Translations under genes and position numbers: made by a program
From: Stictocephala bisonia
Lineage: Eukaryota; Arthropoda; Insecta; Hemiptera; Membracidae
Direction: 5' to 3'
Assembly: GCA_035578905.1 (NCBI GenBank)
Contig: JAQJVL010000706.1
Location: forward strand, 248,001 to 312,000
DNA length: 64,000 nucleotides
Notes under the pieces: generated by a model
The model's input: only the letters and a program-made list of their open reading frames with translations
What the model was told of the DNA's origin: nothing
Databases searched by the model: none
Part shown: piece after piece, positions 48,081 to 59,379 of the stretch
Layout: each line of letters begins with the position of its first letter
Numbering within the stretch: the first letter of the stretch is position 1

Positions 48081-48351
48081 GGATTAATTAATAAGTGAGG
48101 AAAACTGTTAAAAGTAGCACATTGGTTTATAATATAAAAAGTATATATCAAAATAAAAGCGAATCGCCATAACAAGTTATTTTTTAACGATTTAAGCGTG
48201 TAATGTGAAGATAAACGATAAAATTACAAGAGCAAGGTGACACGAGCGTAGCGAGTGACAAGGTTGGCACTTGAAGTGTTCAGGGGTTTATACCAGTCTT
48301 ATATAAAATAAAAGCTTGTTGTTTAGCAGACTGAACATGTAGCGAATTGAG

Positions 48352-49137
48352 GAATGCATGAAAATCGCGCCCTGTGTAAATCGCGCCTCATCAAAAATCT
48401 GGGTAAATCGCGCCCTGTCTACCTGAACCTCTGAGTCACGGGCCGCGAGCGTCACTTGACAGCCGTTTCATAAGGGGAATGACCGGGAATGGCCCACCTC
48501 CCGGTTTATCCCTGGTAGCTTTCTCTTTAGTCTTTTAACCTAACCTAACGTAACCTAACCTAACCTAACCTAACCTAACCTAACCTAACCTAACCTATGA
48601 ATGGATAAAGTGCGAAGTGTTAATATTGTGCTAATTGACGTTGACGAGGGTTGACATGACGACGCATGGGGCGCGATTTTCACAGGGCGCGATTTACAGA
48701 GGGCGCGATTTACAGGTTACCTTTAGAACAGTGGCAATAAAGACACTTAGCAATGACTTCTCAATTCGGTAACCTGTAAATCGCGCCCTCTGTAAATCGC
48801 ACCCTGTGAAAAACGCGCCCCATGCGTCGTCATGTCAACCCTCGTCAACGTCAATTAGCACAATATTAACACTTCGCACTTTATCCATTCATAGGTTAGG
48901 TTAGGTTAGGTTACGTTAGGTTAGGTTAGGTTAGGTTACGTTAGGTTAGGTTAAAAGACTAAAGAGAAAGCTACCAGGGATAAACCGGGAGGTGGGCCAT
49001 TCCCGGTCATTCCCCTTATGAAACGGCTGTCAAGTGACGCTCGCGGCCCGTGACTCAGAGGTTCAGGTAGACAGGGCGCGATTTACCCAGATTTTTGATG
49101 AGGCGCGATTTACACAGGGCGCGATTTTCATGCATTC
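48352..49137. repeat. Near-perfect 786-bp palindrome with (TTAGG)n in both arms
   Basis: Arm 48352-48721 and arm 48768-49137 are almost identical inverted copies around a 46-nt loop. By eye they differ by a few substitutions and the number/variant of TAACC units. Each arm begins with GAATGCATGAAAATCGCGCC, has three AAATCGCGCC words at its outer end and three inverted ones (GGCGCGATTT) at its inner end, and carries about 10-12 TAACC units (48537-48597; complement 48892-48953). Each arm therefore looks like one MITE-like unit, and the pair is a tail-to-tail duplication. Confidence 0.95.
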
Positions 49138-49357
49138 GTTCTAAATTCCCCATCATGTACAAGATAGGCCAAAGTCAACTTTTTATCTCTGTGAGACAGG
49201 TTCAGCATACGTTTGGTATTTTATCTCACAAATATTCCACAACTTAAAGAACTCGATATTTGTTACATTTTGTTCCCTCTTCATTAATTCAGATGTCTTA
49301 TCTGAGATTAATATATTTAAAGGTGGGAGGTTTCTCGTTTATTTTAGCTTTATTATT

Positions 49358-49750
49358 ACTTTCTCCCATATACGTTAGCATAGAGAAAGTATTATGATCG
49401 TCAAAAAAATCTTTTTTACAAGTTGATCTAAAAATCCATTTTTGGGTCCTCTGAACCCAAAAACGTTTTTTTTTTCACTGTTGAAATTCTATTTTTAATG
49501 GGCAAAAACATACAACAATTAAATTTGATAAAAAATGGCTTTAACGATTTTGATTAAAATTTCAGAAAAGATGTAAATTACAATTTAAAATATTTAAGTA
49601 AAAACGCATATCTATAACTTGATTAGTTTTTGAATTATAGCTAAAACATATTTGGTAATCAAACTGGTAATTTTCAAAGATTCGATTAGACAAATTTTTT
49701 AATATGGGGACAAGTTTGTGCCAAATCTTTGGAACCATTTATTTTTAAGT
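49358..49750 (+). repeat. Dispersed repeat, CTTTCTCCCATAT family, copy 1
   Basis: Begins with a small hairpin (TACTTTCTCCCATAT ... GAGAAAGTA) and CTAAAAATCCATTTT, and ends GGGGACAAGTTTGTGCC and CTTTGGAACCATTTAT. Copy 2 is at 52425-52915 in the same orientation. Confidence 0.7.
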
Positions 49751-49849
49751 CCAAATTAATTCAAGAGGAGCATTTCCCTCGGTATTATAGGCTACATTTC
49801 TGTATACGTACAATCAAATACTGTAAAAGTCCTTCTGGACGTTTCATTT

Positions 49850-49985
49850 GGTTTCCCTCTTTTCCTCCTTTATCTTTTCCTCCTTACCTCCTCTTTTCCT
49901 CCTTATCTTATCCTTTATCTTTATCCTCCTTTATCTTTATAAAGTATATTTATATTTAAATATAAATATACTTTATATTTAAGTA
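49850..49985. repeat. Pyrimidine-rich (TCCTTT)n-like tract
   Basis: Degenerate TTTTCCTCC/TTATC units at 49855-49940, followed by the self-complementary AAGTATATTTATATTTAAAT stretch (49941-49980). Confidence 0.7.
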
Positions 49986-50244
49986 ATTCTGACAGATGAG
50001 GTGCTTATAATATTATAATTATTTTTTATAATTTGAATTAGGTGGTTATCTTTTTTTTTTAATTTTCCACTGCAGTGTCTTTCAATTCCTGACTACAGTT
50101 GCAGAATCGTCAATAAATAAAGCTTAGCCATAGATAACACTTTGACCTCGTTCTGTTGTTTGACCTCGTAATGTCTCGTGAGCTGACAAAAAGCTCACTT
50201 ACTTTTTTTTAGATTATTTGAACTCTTTAGGACAGAATCTCATC

Positions 50245-50380
50245 ACCACTCAACGTGTATGGGTGGGCGGGCGGGTCATCACCACTGCACGTGTATTTTC
50301 ATCACCACTGTACGTGTATGGTTGGGCGGGTGGTCATCATCACTGTACGTGTAATGGTGAGCGGGCGGGTATTTGTTTAT
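50245..50380. repeat. 36-bp-family satellite, inverted small locus (3-4 units)
   Basis: Units ACGTGTATGGGTGGGCGGGC and GTCATCACCACTG are the reverse complement of the main 35.2-38.0 kb array, 12 kb away and strongly diverged. Confidence 0.85.
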
Positions 50381-50639
50381 AATTGGCAGTATTTTTTTAT
50401 AATTATTTCAGGTTTGGAATTTTCAACTGAAAAGTATAAACGCAATTCGTCGTCAAAGTAATTTTTTTTCGTCGTCATCATAAATACTTTTCGGAAATCA
50501 AAATATTTGTCAAATTCGTGTTAAGCATAAAAAACATGTTAAATTAAAGAAGACGTCTAAAAACTAATTTAAATTCATTTAAATAATGTGTGTGAAAAAT
50601 ACTGAAAGTTCTAGAAACAACAACCTTTTTTATTTCTAA

Positions 50640-50902
50640 AGTGTGCTTTGATTCAGGGACGTGATATTCACGAATATGGCACCAGAGGCAGGGACAACTA
50701 TAGGAGTGGGAAGCACAGAACAGTTACTTACGAGCATTTGCCCTCAGAGGCAGGTGTCCATCTTTACAATAAACTACCAAATTGTATAAAAATCGTCAGA
50801 ACGCTGAAGGCGTTTAAAACTCAATTAAAAGGCTTTCTAGCCTACTATGCTTTTTATGGTGTGGGTGAGTTTTTGGCGAATAACTTGGAGACCACACAGT
50901 AG
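50640..50902 (+). mobile_element. LINE 3' fragment (reverse transcriptase C-terminus)
   Basis: The plus-strand frame ends YEHLPSEAGVHLYNKLPNCI and KAFKTQLKGFL, preceded by HEYGTRGRDNYR. The sequence H.Y.TR.....R..........G..L.N.LP..I.......FK..L..FL is the usual C-terminal tail of CR1/Jockey-like reverse transcriptase ORFs. It is truncated on the 5' side at about 50640 and followed by about 150 bp of 3' sequence. It sits inside the left arm of the foldback element, so it inserted after that arm formed. Confidence 0.7.
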
Positions 50903-51235
50903 GTAGGCTGACACCGGAACTGGAGGTGGGAAAATTGGATATATGAATGTGCAGAAATGTTGTATGTTTGTGAGATTTTTTGTAGTGTGGGTGAAACTAA
51001 ATCTTTTAACTAGACATAAAATATCTTTTAAAATAAAATTGATTTTTGCAATACATGTTAAATGTCCACTGCAATAAAACTGATTTTATTTTTTTGCCGA
51101 ATTTTCGGGTGAAAAAAATAACTTGTCGAATAAAAAGTGTATCATGTGACACTATAGCCAACTATCTACCTATTTCACTCAGGCAAATTTTTTGAATTTC
51201 GATTAATGAGTAGACACTGCATAGTTGCCTACTTT

Positions 51236-51490
51236 TTATTCAGGCCACTCCTCGAACAATAAACCACTTCGTGATAAATTAACCGACCTTTTTCTGATTG
51301 TTTGTTTCAACTCTTTAGTACAGAATCCTTCTCCAATCCTAAACGGTAGACTATCTAATTCAACACTTCTGTGTTGGTGATCACCGAAGTTGTCCCAGCC
51401 TATATTGATGGACAGCGTATAGTCCTCGATTAACCTCGGCATTCGACCTTGATCTGTAACTTGTGGAGAATTATCTGATGTTTTTCCCAC
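51236..51490 (-). pseudogene. Unrecognised coding-like segment in the foldback arm
   Basis: 84-codon minus-strand frame with DYTLSINIGWDNFGDHQHRS and SVNLSRSGLLFEEWPE. The inverted arm at 53510-53690 (plus strand) carries the same peptide with a stop and a frame change (LSINI.RDNFGDHQHR, RSVNLSRSGLLFEGW). No family is recognised. Being partly conserved in both arms, it may be a remnant of the element's original protein. Confidence 0.35.
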
Positions 51491-51731
51491 CTTCCTTGGC
51501 TCTCAAGCTTTAAAATGAATCTAATCAAGCTTAAACTTATTGTTTGAAATACTGTATATAGGCTACTGGCTGGAAAACATATGGAAACGCTTTCACAACA
51601 ACGTTATTTTTAAATAGTTGATTTGATAATTTAATTTTTTAAATAATTGTGTTCCATAAAGTATAATTTTTTTATTAGAATAATTTATTTGAAACCATTA
51701 AATAGTGGAGAAATAATATTGTTAAAATTAG

Positions 51732-52076
51732 CTACTTTGAAAATCGAATGACCACCATTCTAGTAAGGACAAATCTTTCGAAGTCCTGTTTGCGGCAATT
51801 AATTTCTCTTGAATAGACAGACATTTCATTTGATACTAAACTCGACTTAGGCTTACATTGAAGATTTCCGTTCAACTCCTTGTGGGCCGTCTCCCTGAAA
51901 AGATGAAGTGTCGCTAACAAAAAGTGTGTTCCTTGTAACCATGACGATGTACAAGATTTCACTTTTACAAGTGAAGTCATACAAAAGTCGTTAAAGCGTT
52001 TCCATATTTTTTCCACCTTGTAGTATTCATTCACTGCGCTGAATAAAACTTTGTCGTTAGGTCTTTCACTTTCTCC
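51732..52076 (-). pseudogene. Unrecognised coding-like segment in the foldback centre
   Basis: The minus-strand frame reads open from about 52076 to 51732, including VNEYYKVEKIWKRFNDFC and HLFRETAHKELNGNLQC. Composition is protein-like and it is on the same strand as 51236-51490, about 240 bp upstream. The two may have been parts of one gene. No family assigned. Confidence 0.3.
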
Positions 52077-52424
52077 TACTCTCTAATAGTAATATGGTAA
52101 CGAAAGAAGCTTCTTATTAGTGGATGTTTATTCAATATGTCAGCAGTTGAATTATTTTTTAAACTCGTACGAAAATGGCAGCCAGCTGGCTGTGGGAGGC
52201 TGTCCCCATGGTTGGCACTGCGTCAATATCGGGAGCGTCTGTCTAGATCTTGACCTTGAGCTGAATACGAGTGTAATTATTGAGGGGGTGATAATAAATA
52301 ATATATAAATAAATACTGAAATGTGTTCAACTGAAATCAAACTTTTGTTATATTTGAACTTTCTCCATCTAAGAAAGAAACCATTGATGGTTATGAAGTG
52401 TTTATAGTTTTATACATATTTTAC

Positions 52425-52915
52425 TTTCTCCCATATGCGATAGCATGGAGAAAGTATTGTGATCGTAAAAAAACTTTCTTACAAGTTGGTCTAAAAATCC
52501 ATTTTATGGTTCCCTGAACAAAAAAAGTGGTTTTTCGACAAAACAAATTTATATCTGTCCGTATGTGTGTCTGTCTGTGTGTATGTGTAGTTCGCTGGAG
52601 ACCAAACGGATGGATACATTTTTACGAAATTTGGTACGTAGGTGTATTTTGCCAATATATCAAGACTATTTTTTCACTTTTTTTTAATTTAAGTTTTTTA
52701 TTTTTATGGACAAAAACATAAAAAATAGAATTTTCACAAAACCGTGTCTAACGATTTTGATTAAATTTTCAAAAACGATGTAAATTATAATTTAAAATAA
52801 TTTAGTAAAAACTATATTTGGGAATCAAACTGGTAGTTTTCAAAGTTTTTATTTTGTAGTGTTAAATATGGGGGGAAGTTTGTGCCGATTCTTTGGAACC
52901 ATTTATTATATATAA
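52425..52915 (+). repeat. Dispersed repeat, CTTTCTCCCATAT family, copy 2
   Basis: Same start and end motifs as copy 1, with an additional internal stretch (GTCTGTCTGTGTGTATGTGT, GGATGGATACATTTTTACGA) that copy 1 lacks, so it is closer to full length. Confidence 0.7.
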
Positions 52916-53999
52916 TTTAATATAGGCCTACACGTCCACGCACCACAGTGTAAACCCACCAACACTAAGCACTATCTACCATGTAGTAGTGTACCTACTT
53001 GCGTATTTCCTCTCCTGAAAACTTAGAACAATGTAATTACACACTTGTGACGCCCATGATGTAAGATTCACATTTAATACACCGATACAGTTTGTGTGTA
53101 TTTAACATCAATCGCTCAATTTGTGTGTGATGAAAAAGATCTTTAAATCATATAATTTAAAGATCTTTTAAAACATTTTCAAAGCCAAACCGACAAAAGG
53201 ATAAAATTTGCTCATACAAAAGAAATAAAGTTTTAATATTGTGATCATTTTTTTTAGTCTTGAAAAATTAGGAAATATTATAAACAAAATTACTTCCCAG
53301 GATAAAAGTGTCAATATAAATGGGAATCAAAAAACTCAAAATCAGGAACAGTTACAAATATGACTTGGATGCCATGGAAATAAAGTTTATCTCAATTCAT
53401 CGCCTGTTGTGTCAGCAGTTAGCAGTTTTACCAAGAAAATTATCCAGCTTTCGCAAAGTATGATTAAAATAACCGGTTTCGTACATACAACTAAACACTA
53501 TCCATCAATATAGACAGGGACAACTTCGGTGATCACCAACACAGAGGTGTTGAATTCGATCGTCTACCGTTTAAGATTGGAAAAGAGATTCTGTCCTAAA
53601 GAGTTGAAACAAACTATCTGAAAAAGGTCGGTTAATTTATCACGAAGTGGTTTATTGTTCGAGGGGTGGTCTGAATAAAAGAAGTAGGCAATTATGCAGC
53701 GTCTACTCACTAAACGAAATTCAAAAAATTTGCATGAATGAAACAGGTAGATAGTTGGTTATATTGTCACATGATACACTTTTTATTCTACTGAGATTAT
53801 GTTTTTCACCCAAAAATTCGGCAAAACAAATTTCAGTATTTTTCACCCATTTAACTGAGTTTTAATGAGTTTTTAAACGTCTTCTTTAATTTAACATGTT
53901 TTTTATGCTTAACACGAATTGACAAATATTTTGGTTTCCGAAAAGTATTTATGATGGAACAATTACTTTGATGGCGAATTGCGTTTAGCAATTAATGAG

Positions 54000-55660
54000 C
54001 GTTTCTAGTACAAGTAACTACCATCGATATACTGTTATCTGTGGACATACTATCCACAAAAGACGAACTTGCAAATGATATTGTCACCGGAGAAACGGAC
54101 GACAGGTTCTCTACACCCATACCCATTTTCATGAATGAATTCCAAAACAAAACGAAAAAAAGAAAACGCAACATTCTTTGTCAACAAAATCGAAAATTGT
54201 CAGTTAACTTGTAATTATATATTTCGTTAAAGAAACGTTTAAGGAAATTCCTCAACATTGATGTTGTTGTTGGATATTATTTCTTGGATTTTAACTGTTA
54301 TTAACTTCTTGTAGATACCACTGTTGTAGGGTTATTGATTAATCTATAATGAATTACCTTGTATGTATTCGCAACCTGCACGGAACTGTTTCATTAGTTT
54401 ATTTAACCCCCACCCCATCCCACCTCCATTTAAAAGTATTATTTAAACTAGTACTTTGTAAGTACAATAATAATGATAAATATATATTATAATACTTTGT
54501 ATAATATAATCGTATTATACAATTAATATAAAAATAAATATTAAAAAAAACCTTTCGTTAGATCTTATTAATTATAGAACGCGGGAAGGATTGAAATGAT
54601 ACCATTTAAATACTGTAACTGATATGACACTAAATAGATGCTATCTCGCTATTTGTAATAAACAATACAATGCACTGAACGTATGACGAAACATAACTGT
54701 AGATAAGATATAGATTTCACATGGTATAGTTGAATAATTCACAATACAATATGGTCGTTAATTTTCATCAACAGTCCATTGCATAGTCAATGATGTGCGA
54801 TTTCATCACATTGAACTTTGAAGTACTGCTGATAGTAACAAAAATAATTTTGGACTCTCAAATAGTTTTATGGTTGTTTCTGTGATGGATTAAACGTAAA
54901 AATGAACGCAAGTTTTGCTTCACGAAAAACACCAAAATCCCGTGTTTATATTTAAAGAATTCGGCACCAAATAATGATCGTATTCCAACTTTTGAAGTAT
55001 CGTTTGATAGGTGAAAAATTATTCTAGGGGACCGTAAGTTGATATTTGTAAAAATTAAGTTTTATTTATATTTTATTGTAGTTCATTAAATTTGTAAAAC
55101 TTTCTTTTTTACGATTTTAATTTAAAAAACCCATAATACCAATTTATGATCGACTAGGTTGGTTCTTAAATAATCACAAATTGTTTACTATAGCTCTTTA
55201 TCCTAATAATAAACGCGAACTGTACATTTTAAATATAACATAACTATTCCGCTGACGCCTAGATTGTATGTATACTATAAGACGGTCGACGTTTCAGTGG
55301 TAGTTTGCGAAACGACATCAAAACTTATTATCGAACATCGTACTAACCGACAGACTTTACTTCACTACGGGGTGGTTCTCTAAGCTTGCTTATTAAAACC
55401 TATGTCTACTCAAGGGGGATGGAAAGTAGTGCTATCATGTCAGAGTTAGTAGAAATGACCTTAGATATTTCACAATGAAAACCAAATTAGCCAAGCGTTT
55501 ATTTTTTGTATTGAATATTCGAAATCGATAATTATTACATTAAATTAATGCCAATGTTACCCTAATGGAAAAAAGAACTGTTGATGGGCTGATTCAACCC
55601 CTTAGGAATGGAAAATCGAGAAATCTTTTCATAGTGGGTCTTTATCATACAAAAGCTAAC
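54000..55660. other. Intergenic DNA, no recognised gene
   Basis: AT-rich. A C-rich patch lies at 54408-54428. The minus frame at 53992-54174 shows no family pattern. Confidence 0.35.
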
Positions 55661-55669
55661 TTTTGCTGC

Positions 55670-55870
55670 TTTTGATGGTGGCTCAGTGATTAGGCTTCGG
55701 ACTGCGGAGGGCGTATCCAAGGTTCGAATCCCCACTGAGCCAATGGTCGGTACTTCACTCGTTGAATAAAGTTCACGCACAGGCCTGTAGGCCCATGTGA
55801 ACTGGCGAGTTATTTTTTAAAAGACAAAGACTTTCCTCCAAATTTCATAAAAATCTGTCCACTAGTTTAA
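55670..55870 (+). mobile_element. tRNA-derived SINE
   Basis: The head has a clear box A (GGTGGCTCAGTGATTAG, 55676-55692) and, 44 bp on, a perfect box B (GGTTCGAATCC, 55722-55732), the RNA polymerase III internal promoter. The segment ends CCACTGAGCCA, which is complementary to TGGCTCAGTG. It continues into a non-tRNA body (GTTCACGCACAGGCCTGTAG). Box spacing is tRNA-like, but the D and anticodon arms do not fold properly, so this is a SINE head rather than a working tRNA gene. Confidence 0.7.
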
Positions 55871-55879
55871 GATATTTCG

Positions 55880-56390
55880 TGATGAGTGAGTAAATAATTT
55901 TTGGATCCAAGATAAATATTATATATTTTTTTATTTTTGACCTTTACATGTATAATTAAAAATAAGCTATCATACAGTGGATAAAGGTTTATTACTGTTT
56001 AATTCACAAACAATACGAAATTTTTCTTATTGTATGATAGGTGTGTCAACTACATACGTACAGTGTTGTAACTTTCAAGTCTTGAGGCGACAGCTCAAGG
56101 TTCTGCACTCTGGTGGTGTAGGCAATTATTATCAAGTAATTAAAAACTTCTGTTATCTGACAGTACAGTAGTTACATAATTTTTGTCTGAGGAAAGAAAC
56201 AACTTTACGCTTTCTTCTTTTATGAAAAAGTTACCAGTTTGGTTTCCAAATAAAATGGAAATGGAAGATTTCATGGAAGTAGAGATAAAATAATGTTTTA
56301 TAATGATTCATTTTTACTATCTGTGCGGAAATCAGTTCAGGAGTTAAGGGATGCGGGGGTGAAAGTAAATTTTGGTGACTTTCAGCTAGG
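55880..56390. other. Intergenic DNA, no recognised feature
   Basis: AT-rich. The frame at 55977-56171 was not supported as a gene. Confidence 0.3.
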
Positions 56391-56394
56391 TTTC

Positions 56395-56830
56395 TAGCCA
56401 GCACGATGTAATCTTAACCCAGCTACTTGGGAGAAAACTGTTGTGAACACTGTTGGCGACATATTCTACACTCGGCTGTCTTAATACCGACATGGCGTCC
56501 GCTCAATGGTTGCTATCGACGTGGACACAACTATAGAAATCTGCGGTGATCATATTGGGTGATAGTCGGTGTCGGTGTTGTGTAAGGAAGAGAACTGAAT
56601 ATCAGGCTTTCAATTAGCTTAAAATCAGACCAATACTATGTGGTTCGGATTCCACGTAAAACTGTAGGTCCCTTAGTTGCCCTGGATATTGGGCTATTAA
56701 TAAATGACCCTTTCTTAGAACAGTCGATATTTGTTAGTAATCAGACTACACTCATCCATACTCATGTAATTATTCTTATTCGCCTTAAAATACTCACAAA
56801 GTTGTGTCGGCGTCTCATATATAAGAGCAG
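56395..56830 (+). repeat. ~410-bp dispersed repeat, copy 4
   Basis: From AACCCAGCTACTTGGGAGAA through ACCGACATGGCGTCCGCTCA to GTGTCGGCGTCTCATATATA. More diverged than copies 1-3, which suggests an older insertion. Confidence 0.75.
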
Positions 56831-56839
56831 GCCTACGTA

Positions 56840-57680
56840 TAATCTCCATTAGACCAATGTAACATTTTCTCAAAATAAGCAAAACATAGATCCACTGTCA
56901 GTCCTTTAGAACGTTGCTCTCAAGCCGACAGCAACGTAAGTTGGAATTGAAGCATTTATTCAAGAATGTGTCAAATGTTATATCCGCTGAAACATATTCA
57001 ACAATGCATCCTTACGCTGACCTAGAACTTCAAACCACTAACTCTTGATAGAAGTGATGGGTATGTTACAGATTATCAACACTTCACGAACAGATTGCGT
57101 AAACCAATCATAAACAAAGATAACTGAGCCGCAATAAATCCGCAACATTTATAGCACCGATAAATTATCTATGAATGTAACATGTCTATTTATAGACTTT
57201 CAGGAAACGCGCAGCTGCTCAGTTATCACAGAGAGGTAACTGTAGAAACAATAAAAAAAATTGCACGATCGAAATATTTAATCGTACTAAACAAATCAAA
57301 ACAATAAAATGACTACTCAAAACAAATCAAATTCTTTATTGCCATACATGTCAAGGTACATGGGCATATGTCACATAAATTATAAATATATCTAATACTT
57401 ATAGTTTAAAAAATCTGCTAAATTTATCCATTTAGAGTTATTTGTTATTTATTTAAATCGACTTAGAAACACTGTACATGTCATAAGGATTACAACAAGA
57501 CCAAGTTATTAACTTTACGACCTCTAGTAGCCAAACTGAAGGTAATCTTCTTATTTTATCTTTGATTAGCGCTGTTTATTTACGTTCAATGTGTATTCTA
57601 GATTGGTGTACATAATCATTTTGTTCAAATAGAAGTTAAGACTGAGTTGATATTGGTTACTGTACTTCTAATATATATTA
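56840..57680. other. Intergenic DNA, no recognised gene
   Basis: Contains a possible LINE-tail-like start at about 57325-57390 (ATTCTTTATTGCCATACATG). Confidence 0.3.
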
Positions 57681-57687
57681 GTTAATT

Positions 57688-57784
57688 AATTAAATTTTTA
57701 AAATAAAACCAATAAAATAAACTTTTTACTAGCAATAACGTAAAGTAAAACGTTTATTTTATTGGTTTCGTTTTAAAATTTAAC
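57688..57784. repeat. ~36-bp-arm hairpin
   Basis: TAAATTTTTAAAATAAAACCAATAAAATAAAC and its imperfect inverse (GTTTATTTTATTGGTTTCGT then TTTAAAATTTA) are separated by about 20 nt. Confidence 0.75.
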
Positions 57785-57839
57785 CACTTGAATTCAGTGG
57801 GGTATCAAACTACAACTATTTATCTCTGAATTTATATGA

Positions 57840-59375
57840 ATATAAATTAACATAAAGTATAATTTAAGTTTGATATATTTAAGTGTAATATAACATTGTA
57901 GCTTAAGCTTCTGGTTTATAATCAAATTGTTCATATTGCACTTATTTTGAAATGTTTATAATGACACGTTCAAAGAGATTTAATTTTTTTATATTTAGAC
58001 TTTTTAACTAAATAAGCATATTTAACACATTCTGAAGTTTATGATTTGAAGCTAAAATTCTTATTGTTTTTTTTCACATAAAAGTGCAATTTCTCCTTAT
58101 TTCAAATATTTTTTTAATTTACATTTTTGTATGTCTGTAGTATGTTAACTTTGCTATTATAGCTTTTGTAATCAGCTGGTTTTTAACTTTATTGTTAAAC
58201 AAATCATGATTTCCTATTTTACCCACTATTGTACATTTTTGCAGTACCTTTAATGTCCAACTTCAATATATTTAAACATTTTTTATCGATTTTAAAATCA
58301 TACTTGCTACTGTTTAAGAAATGTTTCACTTGGAGCAGAGTTGGAAATGAACAAGTTTTAATCTATCATAGGCATTATACATTTGTATAACGATTAAAAA
58401 TCAAAACTAATGGTGGTAAAAAATAAAGATGATGTAACTTTAATAAAGATGTACCTTTTCATAAAACGAAGGCCAACGTTAACAGAGAGTTGTAGTATGG
58501 CGTTCTCTACTGTATAGGCACAGGGATAAAAGAACCAGAGGCTGCTTCCTAACGGCCGCAACAAATACCTCTACAGTAAACCTTTAAAATATGTAGTAAT
58601 AATTACTATATTTAACCTTGATGATTTGGAGAGGAATGAGTGGAGGGACCTCTAATGGCCCTGCCATCCTCATGGACACCCCAAGTTTCTATAACTTTAC
58701 ACTCATTCAGCGCACTTGTGGGATGCAACCTCTGTCTCGTTCTTCTCTGTGGTATAATCTATGTCTATGCATCAGTTATGATGTATACAACCTTTTATAT
58801 TTACCCTATGACTTTCCTTCCCTTGCAATGTTTAATTTAAGTAGTGTTATACAACTAGTGGACCTGTAGAAATTATGGAGTTTTTAGTAATTTTATTTAA
58901 TACAACATCATATAATACACTTTTAAATATTATAAAAATAAAAATGTATAATGCCTCTGAGAGATTAAAATTTGATTATTTCCAACTCTGCTCCAAGTGA
59001 AATATTTCATAAACAGTAGCAGGTATGATTTTAAAATCAATAAAAAAACCAGCTGATAGCAAAAGCTAAAACAGCAAAGAACAACAGACACAGAAAAATG
59101 TACATTAAAAAAATATTGAAATCAGGAGAAACTGCACTTTTATATAAAAAAAAATTGACTTTTACCCTTAGATCTGAAATTTTAAAATGTGTTAAATATA
59201 CTTATTTAGTTAAAAAAATCTAAATACACACCAGTTTAGTCACTTAAAAACTGTCATTATGAACAATTCATATTAAGTGTAATATGCACTGTTTTATTAT
59301 AAACTAGAAACTTAAACTATAATATTATTTTACACTTAAAAATAAAACTAAATTATACTTTTTGAAAACAAACTT
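57840..59375. mobile_element. Foldback element with ~450-560-bp diverged arms
   Basis: The left arm 57840-58400 and right arm 58930-59375 are inverted copies: CACTTGGAGCAGAGTTGGAA / TTCCAACTCTGCTCCAAGTG at the inner ends, AGTGCAATTTCTCC / GGAGAAACTGCACTT and AATTGTTCATATTGCACTTA / TTAAGTGTAATATG outside. Arms differ by many substitutions and indels, so this is older than the 48.4-49.1 kb palindrome. The ~530-bp loop holds an 83-codon plus-strand frame (58618-58869) without recognised motifs. Confidence 0.75.
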
Positions 59376-59379
59376 ACAT

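Larger units (their letters stand above)
50436..53990. mobile_element. Composite foldback element with a nested LINE tail
   Basis: The left arm is split, 50436-50600 and 51060-51500; the right arm 53505-53990 is its inverted copy (AAACGCAATTCG outer end, AAAGAAGACGTCTAAAAACT, TGTATCATGTGACACTATAG, CCTCGAACAATAAACCACTT). The left arm is interrupted by the LINE fragment at 50620-51050. The ~2-kb centre holds a copy of the CTTTCTCCCATAT repeat and an unassigned minus-strand open frame. Arms carry coding-like sequence on the strand reading toward the outside. Confidence 0.75.

Noticed and set aside
48537..48953. TTAGG repeats as evidence of a chromosome end
   Set aside because: The tracts are short, occur in both arms of an internal palindrome in opposite orientation, and are followed by ordinary sequence and genes. 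They are interstitial.
55670..55745. Candidate functional tRNA gene with boxes A and B
   Set aside because: Box spacing is right, but the D and anticodon arms do not fold and the 3' end complements the box A region rather than a 7-bp acceptor stem, and a non-tRNA body follows. Called as a SINE.
58618..58869. 83-codon plus-strand frame in the loop of the 57.8-59.4 kb foldback
   Set aside because: Two frames overlap here, neither with recognised motifs nor splice context.
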